Shown: piece after piece, positions 1 through 7,021 of the stretch | How positions within the stretch are numbered: position 1 is the stretch's first letter | How the letters are laid out: each line of letters opens with the position of its first letter | Origin: Candidatus Solibacter sp. | Lineage (GTDB): Bacteria > Acidobacteriota > Terriglobia > Bryobacterales > Bryobacteraceae | NCBI GenBank assembly: GCA_017883355.1 | Contig: JADGNS010000189.1 | Coordinates: 1 to 7,700, forward strand | Direction: 5' to 3' | Length of the DNA stretch: 7,700 nucleotides | The notes under the pieces: generated by a model | Database searches by the model: none | Told to the model about the DNA's origin: nothing | The model's input: only the letters and a program-made list of their open reading frames with translations | Made by a program: the position numbers and the translations under genes

Positions 1-32
1 CGTCTCAAGAACTACGAAACTACTTTGTCTGG

Positions 33-3000
33 CTAGAAGGTCACCCGAACCATTAACTGCATGATTCGGAAGTACCCAAAGCCTCCAGGACCCGACTGCG
101 TCAGGCTGCCGAAACCTCCGATCTGGGTGCAACTGGTGCCACTGCATCCCCGAGAGGGATCATTCACTGCCAGGGCAGTGGAGGTGAATCCCGTTGGTGG
201 GCCGGTGATCACGCCGCTGCTGTTGGCGGGAAATGCCGTAAAGGCGAGTCCGCTGTTGACGCCCGTGAAGATGGTGTGGTTGAAGACGTTGAAGGCGTCG
301 GCGCGGAACTGGAAGCGGACCTTTCCTTCCTTGATCACCGCAAACTCCTTTTGGAACGCCATGTCGAAGTTCACTCCGCCCGGAGCGTTGAGGTAATTGA
401 TGCTGGATTCGAGCCCGACGCTCCCCACCGAGGCAGGAAGGAAACATGCGGAGTTCAAATAAGTGTTCCAATTGCCTGAACCCGTGTAAGGGTTGCAGCC
501 TGCCACGCGCACCGGCCGCCACCCTTCGGTATAGGACCCGGTAACCACCTGATTGGACGAATTCTGGACGCTGACGGAAGGCGTAAACGGCGCGCCGGTC
601 TGCGCCATAGTGACGCCGGAAAGCTGCCAGCCATTGGTGATCAGTTTGGTCCACGCGTTGCCGCGTTCCAACTTGGGAAGGGTGTAGACGTAGTTGACCG
701 ACAGTACCTGGCGGCGGTCGAAAGCGGTGGGCCCGACGTTCGCGATGTTGTTGTACTGATCGGGGCGGACGAAAGAGTTATCATTCGTGCCGCCGGCCAG
801 CGAGTTGGCCATGGCCTTGCTCCAGGTATAAGAGACGCCCAGGAACAGACCCCTTGCCGCGCGCCGCTGCAACTGCACCTGAAGTGCGTTGTAGTTGGAG
901 GTGGCGGCACTCTCGTACAGGTTGATGTTGCCGTAGCCCCTCATCGGAGCCATGAAGTTCTGCGGGAGGGCGTTGCTGCCAACGGGCCGTCCCGTTCCCA
1001 GGGCCGCTGGGCATCCGATGCATCCGGTGCCGGCGGTGGGATCGGTCGCCGCTGCCGTGAACGTGGTCCCGAATGGGCTCCAGTTCAGGTTGCGGTTGTC
1101 CTGCTGATGGCGGGACGCGGAGCCGACGTACGCGACATCCAGAATCATGTTCATCGGCAGGCGCTTCTGCACGCTGAATTGATACGAGTACGTGGTCGGA
1201 ATCTTGCCGGTCGGGTCTACTGCCGAAACTCCGGGGGGAGAAAGCAGCGCCGTGGCGGGATTGAGCTGTTGCGCAAAACCGTATTGTGCCGTAACCGCGA
1301 ACGCTTCCGGCGGGTTGGCTAACATATCGAAAGTTCGGTTGCCCTGGATGCGGTCATAGAAAATGCCGCCGCCGCTGCGGATCACCAGATCCTGTTTGCC
1401 GGTGACATCCCACGCGATTCCAAAGCGGGGACCCCATTGCAGACCACGGCTCTGGGTCAGATACTTGCTGACGCAAGTGCCGGCCTGGCATATGCCGTTG
1501 GTGGTATTTCCACTCCCCGGGATGAGCACGCCGATGTAGTTCGAGGTGAGATAGGTCTTGGCCACCGGATCGTACGCGCTACGGGTGTTGTTCGCCGGGT
1601 TGACCGCGGGCTGGTACAGCCGCGGAGCTTGAGCCGGATCCCACTTCGAAGGTACAAAGGTAGACGCTTGCATGCCCGCGTCGTACTGCGGCTGGTACCA
1701 TGCGGCGCGCATGCCGTAATCGAGCGTCAAGCGCGAAGTGACCTTCCATTGATCCTGAAAATACTGTTCGATGTTCCAGTAGCGATACATGCCGTTCAGA
1801 TGATGCTGCGCCTGGCTAAAGGACTGGAAAACTCCCAGCAGCGCATTGGAGTAGCCGTAGCCGGTGTCGAGCGGATTGGAGCCCGTCGGTCCACCCTGGT
1901 CGCCGAAGTTGTAGCTGCCGTCGAAGCTTGCGAAAGACGTCTGATCCTTCCGGCTGCGTTGCATGTAGTAGCCGGCCTTGAAGACATGGCTCCGCCAGAC
2001 CTTCGACACGCCGTCGGTGATATCGATGGTTGTGTTGTAGTTGATGAACGGCGCATCGGCGCTCCCGAACGAGGGTGAGTTGGCCAGGTTGTTGCCGCCA
2101 AAACCCACCTGAGGAATATAGTCGTTCTGCACGGCGTCAGGGTACAACACCGGCAGCGGAGTGGAGCCCAGCAGGGTCTTCTGGCTCAACCCGCCGTTCG
2201 GGGCGAAGATATTGATGCTGTTGTTGGTGAAACCCACGTTGAATTCATTGGTCATGGTCGGGCTGATCATGTAGGTGGCTCCCACCGCCATGCTCTTGCC
2301 TGGAATGGGCTCGGAAATGGGCGCGATCGGCGGGTTGATCCCCAATACCCATGTTCCGTAGGGGATGACCATGTTCTGCTGATCTTTGACGTAGTGCCCG
2401 TAGACGCGGAGCCTTTCGGTCACGTTGTAATCCAGCCGCAACAGATCTTCCCGGCGGGGCTGCTTACTCGGCAATTGGGTCTGGTAATTGTATGTGGCGC
2501 CCGAAGGAAGGTTGGCATTCGCGGCCATTGACTGATTGGGCTGGGGATAAATACCCAGCAGTGCAGCGCCCGGCGCCCAGATCCGGCTGGTTGGGATGAT
2601 GTTGTTGGGGAATGGGTTACCATTCGTCGGGTCATATATTTTCACCAACTGGTGGTTGGCGGAGCTGACGCTCTGGCTGAAATCGCCCTTCCGCTCCAGC
2701 GTGGTGGGCACCGTCACGTTTCGCGCGGTGTTGGGTTTTAGCTGCTCCTGCCATTCCTGGCTCCAGAAGAAAAACACCTTGTTGCGAATGTTGCCTTTCT
2801 TTATTGGTATGGGGCCGCCGATGGTATAGCCGGGATCGTTATAACGAAACAGAGGCTTGGGGGTTACCGCCAACCCAAACTGGGGCCGGATGTTGTTGAG
2901 GTAGGTATTCGCGTTCATGCCCTCGTTGCGGTGATACAGATAGCCGCTGCCGTGGAACTGCGAGGTGCCGCTCTTGGTGACCAACTGCACCTGCGCACCC

Positions 3001-3710
3001 GCGCTACGGCCATACTCGGCCTGATAGGCGCCGGTGAGCACTTTGAATTCCGCGATCGAGTCGTTGCTGACGCTGGCGTTCATGCCGCCATTGTTGCCGG
3101 TATCGACATTGCCGATTCCGTTGAGGGTTACCTGGTTCTGCGAGGGGCGCGTGCCATTCGCGGTAAACTGGTTCGCCCCGATGGAGGCGTCGCCCACGGC
3201 GTACGAAGCTCCCGTCGTAAACTGCACGCCCGGAACCAGCTTGGCCAGATCGAGCGGAGTGCGGCCGTCCACGTTAATGTTCTCAATCTGCGTGCCGGTG
3301 ACGGCGGCACCGCGTTCGCTGCTCTGCGTCTGCAAAGTCGTCGCGTTGGCACTGACTTCTACTGTCTCGGTGAGAGCTCCGAGTGTAAGGGTCAGTTCGC
3401 CCAGGGCGATCTTGTCGCTCGCGTTCAGCGCCACGTCTGGGCGAGTCAGTTTCTTGAAGCCCGCGGCCTCGACAGTGACGGTGTAGGTGCCTGGAGCCAA
3501 TCCGGCGATCGAGAAATCTCCGACGCCAGTTGTATTCGTGACGACCGTCACTTTCTTGGTTGGCTCGAAAGCGGTAACCTTGGCATCCGGAACCGCACTG
3601 CTCTGCTGATCGACCACACGTCCGTTCAGCGAGCCCGTAATACTCTGCGCGTACCCCTGAACCGCAAGCACGAACAAAATAAGCAATATCGTCGTGGATA
3701 ATTTTCGCAT
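33..3710 (-). CDS. Oar-like TonB-dependent outer-membrane receptor with carboxypeptidase-regulatory-like N-terminal domain
   Basis: Predicted outer-membrane beta-barrel importing a large ligand with TonB energy; substrate unknown, a plant-derived oligosaccharide being plausible given the xylanase and esterase nearby. From the ATG at 3710 the protein is 1,225 residues. Residues 1-21 form a signal peptide (MRKLSTTILLILFVLAVQGYA). About 24-110 is a beta-sandwich of the carboxypeptidase regulatory-like type (GRVVDQQSSAVPDAKV, then PGTYTVTVEAAGF near 73-85). About 115-245 is the plug (NVDGRTPLDLAKLVPGV; NDSIAEFKVLTGAYQAEYGR), and the rest is barrel with many aromatic strands, ending in a terminal Phe (MVRVTF), typical of outer-membrane proteins. 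The frame stays open to a GTG at 3734, but the ATG puts the basic n-region at the very N-terminus and has an AAGAGA-like ribosome site 7 nt upstream, so I prefer it. No SusD-like partner is visible, consistent with acidobacterial rather than Bacteroidetes organisation. The class is secure; the ligand is unknown. Confidence 0.93.
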   Translation of the reverse strand: MRKLSTTILLILFVLAVQGYAQSITGSLNGRVVDQQSSAVPDAKVTAFEPTKKVTVVTNTTGVGDFSIAGLAPGTYTVTVEAAGFKKLTRPDVALNASDKIALGELTLTLGALTETVEVSANATTLQTQSSERGAAVTGTQIENINVDGRTPLDLAKLVPGVQFTTGASYAVGDASIGANQFTANGTRPSQNQVTLNGIGNVDTGNNGGMNASVSNDSIAEFKVLTGAYQAEYGRSAGAQVQLVTKSGTSQFHGSGYLYHRNEGMNANTYLNNIRPQFGLAVTPKPLFRYNDPGYTIGGPIPIKKGNIRNKVFFFWSQEWQEQLKPNTARNVTVPTTLERKGDFSQSVSSANHQLVKIYDPTNGNPFPNNIIPTSRIWAPGAALLGIYPQPNQSMAANANLPSGATYNYQTQLPSKQPRREDLLRLDYNVTERLRVYGHYVKDQQNMVIPYGTWVLGINPPIAPISEPIPGKSMAVGATYMISPTMTNEFNVGFTNNSINIFAPNGGLSQKTLLGSTPLPVLYPDAVQNDYIPQVGFGGNNLANSPSFGSADAPFINYNTTIDITDGVSKVWRSHVFKAGYYMQRSRKDQTSFASFDGSYNFGDQGGPTGSNPLDTGYGYSNALLGVFQSFSQAQHHLNGMYRYWNIEQYFQDQWKVTSRLTLDYGMRAAWYQPQYDAGMQASTFVPSKWDPAQAPRLYQPAVNPANNTRSAYDPVAKTYLTSNYIGVLIPGSGNTTNGICQAGTCVSKYLTQSRGLQWGPRFGIAWDVTGKQDLVIRSGGGIFYDRIQGNRTFDMLANPPEAFAVTAQYGFAQQLNPATALLSPPGVSAVDPTGKIPTTYSYQFSVQKRLPMNMILDVAYVGSASRHQQDNRNLNWSPFGTTFTAAATDPTAGTGCIGCPAALGTGRPVGSNALPQNFMAPMRGYGNINLYESAATSNYNALQVQLQRRAARGLFLGVSYTWSKAMANSLAGGTNDNSFVRPDQYNNIANVGPTAFDRRQVLSVNYVYTLPKLERGNAWTKLITNGWQLSGVTMAQTGAPFTPSVSVQNSSNQVVTGSYTEGWRPVRVAGCNPYTGSGNWNTYLNSACFLPASVGSVGLESSINYLNAPGGVNFDMAFQKEFAVIKEGKVRFQFRADAFNVFNHTIFTGVNSGLAFTAFPANSSGVITGPPTGFTSTALAVNDPSRGCSGTSCTQIGGFGSLTQSGPGGFGYFRIMQLMVRVTF

Positions 3711-3742
3711 CTTATTGTCTCTTTTACTTCCCACCGTTCGCT

Positions 3743-3771
3743 ATGCTATCTCCATTAGTTGCACAGCGCAA
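3743..3771 (-). promoter_or_regulatory. Weak sigma70-like promoter candidate for the TonB receptor
   Basis: Reading the minus strand, TTGCGC (3771-3766) is followed after exactly 17 bp by TAGCAT (3748-3743). These match the TTGACA and TATAAT consensus at 3 and 4 of 6 positions. A transcript from here would begin near 3736, leaving a leader of about 25 nt before the ATG at 3710 and almost none before the alternative GTG at 3734, which fits the ATG start. The match is weak and acidobacterial promoters are poorly characterised, so this is a candidate only. Confidence 0.25.
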
Positions 3772-3773
3772 CT
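3757..3773. promoter_or_regulatory. Operator-like dyad AGTTGC-N5-GCAACT upstream of the receptor
   Basis: A perfect 6-bp inverted repeat, AGTTGC and GCAACT, is separated by 5 bp (ACAGC). It overlaps the candidate -35 box, a position expected for a repressor site. Beyond the 6-bp arms the symmetry continues only with a one-base bulge (TTAGTTGC against GCAACTTAA). The regulator cannot be named, and no regulator gene lies in the window. Confidence 0.3.
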
Positions 3774-4134
3774 TAATCGAGTTTACGCCTGGCACAGGCT
3801 ACGGCTAGGTTCGGTACGGTGTCAGGTACTCAACCCTAATGGAATCTGATGGTTGCGCTCACGTGACGAACCTCCGGTGCTTACGTTTAACCGTTAGCCC
3901 TAACCGTTGCGGCCCCGTTAGAATGCGCGCGGAACTCAAACTTCCGCCGGATTTCGATACCGGGCGGTTCCTTCCGGGCGCCACCCTGAAGGGGTCGGAA
4001 AGGGTAATCTCCTTGCGGAATCAGCAGAGGCTGGGGACATCGGCGACAGCCCAGTTCCTTGAACCCGCCCGGAATTGGAACCGTCTTCCACGAGGAATCG
4101 TCCAGCGCGGGATCCGCCCCGGAGACCTTCCGCG

Positions 4135-4211
4135 AGCCGCTGGGGATTTGCCCCCAATTTTTGAGACAAACAGTTAAGGCTCAAAAATGGGGGCAAATCC
4201 AGCCGCTGGGG
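4135..4211. repeat. 57-bp stem-loop element bracketed by 9-11 bp direct repeats (MITE- or REP-like candidate)
   Basis: The left arm at 4144-4165 (starting GGATTTGCCCCC) and the right arm at 4180-4200 (ending GGGGGCAAATCC) are inverted complements over 21 bases with one bulged A in the left arm. The loop is 14 nt (4166-4179). The sequence AGCCGCTGGGG occurs at 4135-4145 and again at 4201-4211, immediately outside the right arm and overlapping the outermost GG of the left arm. Read as a 57-bp palindromic insert (4144-4200), it is flanked by a 9-bp duplication AGCCGCTGG; read as a 55-bp insert, by an 11-bp one. There is no T-tract after the stem on either strand, and neither neighbour is transcribed into it from its 3' end, so an intrinsic terminator is unlikely. 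A small non-autonomous mobile element is my preferred reading; a regulatory structure in the TAXI 5' leader is the alternative. Confidence 0.6.
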
Positions 4212-4345
4212 TATACACTATCGGAGGTCAGGATCTGAGACGACTCGGCGGCAGACGTGACCGTGACGGCTATCGGTTAGCCTCCGGCCCGCACGCCACG
4301 TTAGGAAGGACATCGCAATTCTTCCGGCCGGGCGCAGGAATACAT

Positions 4346-4352
4346 GAGGTGA
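4346..4352 (+). promoter_or_regulatory. Strong Shine-Dalgarno site fixing the GTG start of the TAXI gene
   Basis: GAGGTGA lies 4 nt before the GTG at 4357, with the AGG core 7 nt upstream. The nearby ATG at 4344 reads ATG-AGG-TGA and stops at once, so GTG is the only sensible start here. Confidence 0.7.
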
Positions 4353-4356
4353 GATC

Positions 4357-5406
4357 GTGTCGAGATTCCGTATTTCATTTCCGTCCCTGATAGTGGCGTT
4401 ACTCGCCGCCGCGACGTTCGCCGGCGGGCAGACAGGTATTACTGAGAAAAAGCCGGTATTCGGCGGAGCGTGCCGATTATGCCCGTGGGGAGCGATGGCC
4501 GAGGTTGTGCAAGCGGCGATGAAGCCGTACGGATACGACGTGCAGATCTGTTATAACTGCAACGCGGCCGCTGCTCCCCGCATCGTCAGCGACGCTAGAA
4601 CGCCGCCTCCGTATCAACCGGATTCCGCCGTACCCGAGATCCTCGCGCCGCGAAATGCGCCGGGGCTGGGAGCCGTCGACTTCGGCGCGGTGGCGATTCA
4701 GTTCCTGCGAAACGCATACCGCGGAATGGGCCCCTACGCGAAAGAGAAACCCAGAACGAATCTGCGTTTGCTCGCCAACATCCAGGATCCCAGTTATGTT
4801 CTGGTCGCGGCTAAAGCGGCGACGGGCATTACGGACCTGTCGCAGATCCGGCAGAAGCGCTGGCCAGTCCGAATCCTCACCGCGGGAATCGGCGGTGACT
4901 CTTCACGAATATTGGCTCACTTTGGCCTGTCGAGACCGACCATCGAAGCGGCCGGCGGCCGCATCGGCAGTACGCCTGAGGACAGGGAGAACTTCGACAT
5001 CGCAATTGGAGGAGGCGGCGGTATGACGACTGCTCCGGAATGGAGAATCTGGACGGAGATCAGCCAGAAATTCGATCTCAACTTCATCGAGTTGCCGGAC
5101 GATCTGCTGGCGGAACTGGCGCGCGAGGGCGAACAAGACCGGGGCATCATCCCCGCGGGGCTATACCGCGGTATCGAGCGGCCGATCCCAACGGTAGTGC
5201 GGACGGGTACGGCGATCTATGGCCGGGCCGACATGCCGGATGGCTTCGCGTATTCTGTTGCGAAAGCGATGGACGAACAACAGCAGCTGCTCGAGTGGCG
5301 TCACCTGAACTTCTCTTATAACGTCCACACGGTTTGGAACGGGTACGAGGTCCCGCTGCATCCCGGCGCAGCCCGCTACTACAAAGAGAAGCGCTATATG
5401 AAGTAG
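4357..5406 (+). CDS. TAXI-family (TRAP-type) periplasmic solute-binding protein with two CxxC motifs
   Basis: A 349-residue secreted binding protein, the extracytoplasmic receptor class that normally feeds TRAP permeases with small organic acids or amino acids; the ligand here is unknown. Residues 1-22 form a signal peptide (hydrophobic SLIVALLAAATFA). The TAXI signature is clearest at the C-terminus, LHPGAARYYKE (334-344). It is supported by LRLLANIQDPSYVLVAA with GITDLSQIR (137-165), the second-domain segment FDIAIGGGGGM (213-223), IPAGLYRG (265-272) and ADMPDGFAYSVAKAM (291-305). Oddly, the N-terminal loop that is normally glycine-rich is GGACRLCPWGAMAEVV (36-51), and the next loop is CYNC (65-68). 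These four are the only cysteines in the protein. No TRAP membrane subunit lies in the window. The esterase follows after a short gap, probably in the same operon. Family call is strong; a role in metal, heme or disulfide chemistry is speculation. Confidence 0.85.
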   Translation: MSRFRISFPSLIVALLAAATFAGGQTGITEKKPVFGGACRLCPWGAMAEVVQAAMKPYGYDVQICYNCNAAAAPRIVSDARTPPPYQPDSAVPEILAPRNAPGLGAVDFGAVAIQFLRNAYRGMGPYAKEKPRTNLRLLANIQDPSYVLVAAKAATGITDLSQIRQKRWPVRILTAGIGGDSSRILAHFGLSRPTIEAAGGRIGSTPEDRENFDIAIGGGGGMTTAPEWRIWTEISQKFDLNFIELPDDLLAELAREGEQDRGIIPAGLYRGIERPIPTVVRTGTAIYGRADMPDGFAYSVAKAMDEQQQLLEWRHLNFSYNVHTVWNGYEVPLHPGAARYYKEKRYMK

Positions 5407-5433
5407 ATGGAAATAGGACTGGCAATAAATAAA

Positions 5434-5439
5434 GAGAGG
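5434..5439 (+). promoter_or_regulatory. Shine-Dalgarno site favouring the second ATG of the esterase
   Basis: GAGAGG ends 2 nt before the ATG at 5442 but 8 nt before the in-frame ATG at 5448. The second spacing is the normal one, so 5448 is chosen as the start; the difference is only two residues (Met-Ser). Confidence 0.5.
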
Positions 5440-5447
5440 CTATGTCG

Positions 5448-7019
5448 ATGAAGAGAGCATTCCTGGTTGCAATGTTTGCGGGCGGGCTGTGTGTAGCCCA
5501 GACACCTGCTCCGGTAAGAGTCGAAGGCGGATTGATTCAGGGAATAATGGAAGAGGGGCTAACCGTCTATAGAGGGATCCCATTCGCCGCACCGCCGCTG
5601 GGCTACCTCCGATGGCGTGGGCCCGAACCCGCCGCGAAGTGGGACGGAGTAAAACAAGCGGCGAAGTTCGGAGCGGGATGCGTGCAGGGAATGGGAAACC
5701 CTGCCGGCGCCAATTCGGGTCCTGCCACGAGTGAGGATTGCCTGTATCTGAATGTGTGGACGCCGGCGAAATCCGCCAACGATCGCGTTCCCGTTCTGGT
5801 TTGGATCTACGGTGGCGGGTTCAACGCGGGCGCCACATCGGAGCCAAACTACAGTGGCGAACGATTGGCCAAAAAAGGCGTGGTGCTGGTCAGCATCGCG
5901 TATCGCGTCGGGGCGCTCGGATTTCTGGCGCACCAGGAATTGAGTGTGGAAAACAAGAATCATTCTTCGGGGAATTACGGACTGCTCGACATGATCGCGG
6001 GCCTCGAGTGGGTGCGCAAGAACATTGCCGCATTCGGCGGCGACCCGCGCCGGGTGACGATCTTCGGCGAATCGGCCGGCGGCATCGCGGTCAGCATGCT
6101 GTGCGCATCGCCGCTGGCGAAGGGTCTGTTCCACGGCGCGATCTCGCAGAGCGGCGGCTCGTTCGGTCCGCCCCGGCCGACCACGTTTCCCGGCGAAAAC
6201 CTGAAGCGGCTGGCGGATGCCGAACGGTCGGGCGAAGCGTACGCCAATCGAGCGGGATCGTCCTCCATCGCGGCCTTGCGGAAAATCGCCGCCGACAAAC
6301 TCCCCGCGGGTGGCCGCGGCGGGGGCATGGCGTGGCCGATCATCGACGGATGGGTGATTCCGGACGATCAATACAAGCTCTACGAGGCGAAGCGGTACAA
6401 CGATACGCCGATCCTGGTTGGCTACAACTCCGACGAGGGTGCGAGTTTCTCGCCTCCGCGCACGCCGGAGGACTATATCTCCGGCGTGAAGGCGCGCTAC
6501 GGCCCATTCGCGGATCGTCTTCTCAAGGCCTACCCCACGGAGGCCATCGCAGTTCCGAAAACCGCGCGCGATCTGGCGCGCGATGCGGCATTCGGCTGGC
6601 ACACCTGGATTTGGGCGCGGCTTCAGGCCAAGACCGGGAAGTCCAAAGCATTCTATTACTACTTCGACCAGCACCCGGAATATCCCGCCGATTCCCCGCG
6701 CGCCGGATACGGCTCGCCGCACGGCGCGGATGTGTCGTACGTATTCCAGCATCTCAATCCGTCGAATCCGCAGATTACGAAGCAGGACGAAGCGATCTCG
6801 GAGGCCATGGCGACCTATTGGACGAACTTCGCCAAGCGCGGCGACCCCAATGGCGAGGGAGTCCCGACATGGCGGGCCTTCAGCGACGCCAACCCGTCGG
6901 TGATGTATTTCTCCGGAACACCACACGCAGGGCCGGTGCCGAGTGCTGAATCGCTCAAAGTGCTCGACGCTTACTTCGCGTGGCGCCGCACGCCGGAAGG
7001 TGAGGCGTGGGCCAGGTAG
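5448..7019 (+). CDS. Secreted type-B carboxylesterase (alpha/beta hydrolase)
   Basis: Hydrolyses carboxylic esters through a Ser-Glu-His triad; the substrate cannot be read from sequence, but deacylation of plant-polymer esters fits the GH10 neighbour. From the ATG at 5448 it is 523 residues, normal for the family. MKRAFLVAMFAGGLCVA is a signal peptide with likely cleavage after Ala19; the Cys at 17 is not in a proper lipobox. Family landmarks in order: YRGIPFAAPPLGYLRWR (41-57), the Cys78/Cys98 pair around EDCLYLNVWTP, the oxyanion loop GGGF (122-125), the nucleophile elbow GESAG with Ser209, the acid Glu330 in NSDEGASF, and His426 in PHGADVSYVF. All three catalytic residues are present, so it should be active. 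It lies about 40 bp after the TAXI gene on the same strand with no visible terminator between, suggesting co-transcription. It ends 2 bp from the stop of the convergent xylanase. Para-nitrobenzyl, feruloyl and acetyl esterase specificities all remain possible. Confidence 0.93.
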   Translation: MKRAFLVAMFAGGLCVAQTPAPVRVEGGLIQGIMEEGLTVYRGIPFAAPPLGYLRWRGPEPAAKWDGVKQAAKFGAGCVQGMGNPAGANSGPATSEDCLYLNVWTPAKSANDRVPVLVWIYGGGFNAGATSEPNYSGERLAKKGVVLVSIAYRVGALGFLAHQELSVENKNHSSGNYGLLDMIAGLEWVRKNIAAFGGDPRRVTIFGESAGGIAVSMLCASPLAKGLFHGAISQSGGSFGPPRPTTFPGENLKRLADAERSGEAYANRAGSSSIAALRKIAADKLPAGGRGGGMAWPIIDGWVIPDDQYKLYEAKRYNDTPILVGYNSDEGASFSPPRTPEDYISGVKARYGPFADRLLKAYPTEAIAVPKTARDLARDAAFGWHTWIWARLQAKTGKSKAFYYYFDQHPEYPADSPRAGYGSPHGADVSYVFQHLNPSNPQITKQDEAISEAMATYWTNFAKRGDPNGEGVPTWRAFSDANPSVMYFSGTPHAGPVPSAESLKVLDAYFAWRRTPEGEAWAR

Positions 7020-7021
7020 AG

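Larger units (their letters stand above)
3735..4345. other. Divergent intergenic region of about 610 bp without a convincing gene
   Basis: This stretch separates the minus-strand receptor from the plus-strand TAXI gene. The left 50 bp hold a candidate receptor promoter and dyad. An 8-bp direct repeat TAACCGTT occurs at 3888-3895 and 3901-3908, 13 bp apart, and could be a tandem regulator site but is too short to trust. A stem-loop element with flanking direct repeats lies at 4135-4211. Open frames at 3839-4177 (plus) and 3936-4196 (minus) show no recognisable domain, overlap each other and end inside or next to the stem-loop, so I do not call them. I see no tRNA or riboswitch. No convincing promoter for the TAXI gene could be picked; a TATACA-like box at 4212-4217 lacks a matching -35. 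Confidence 0.6.

Noticed and set aside
1437..2078. Plus-strand open frame of 213 codons opposite the TonB receptor (and a similar one at 2931-3701)
   Set aside because: Both are antisense to strongly supported receptor coding sequence and show no domain, signal or plausible ribosome site.
3813..3829. GGTAC repeated at 3813-3817 and 3825-3829
   Set aside because: Five bases with a self-complementary GTAC core; too short to distinguish from chance.
3839..4177. Possible small intergenic protein of 112 codons (and a minus-strand frame at 3936-4196)
   Set aside because: No recognisable domain; the two overlap on opposite strands and one ends inside the stem-loop element. Composition looks non-coding.
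4144..4200. Stem-loop as an intrinsic terminator
   Set aside because: No T-tract follows the stem on either strand and it lies between divergent genes, where no transcript should be ending unless the small intergenic frames are real.
4187..4390. Possible leader peptide upstream of the TAXI gene
   Set aside because: It begins inside the right arm of the stem-loop, overlaps the TAXI start out of frame, and has no convincing ribosome site.
5738..6949. A 403-codon plus-strand frame inside the esterase
   Set aside because: It is out of frame with the catalytic esterase and its product is low-complexity Arg-rich; another shadow.
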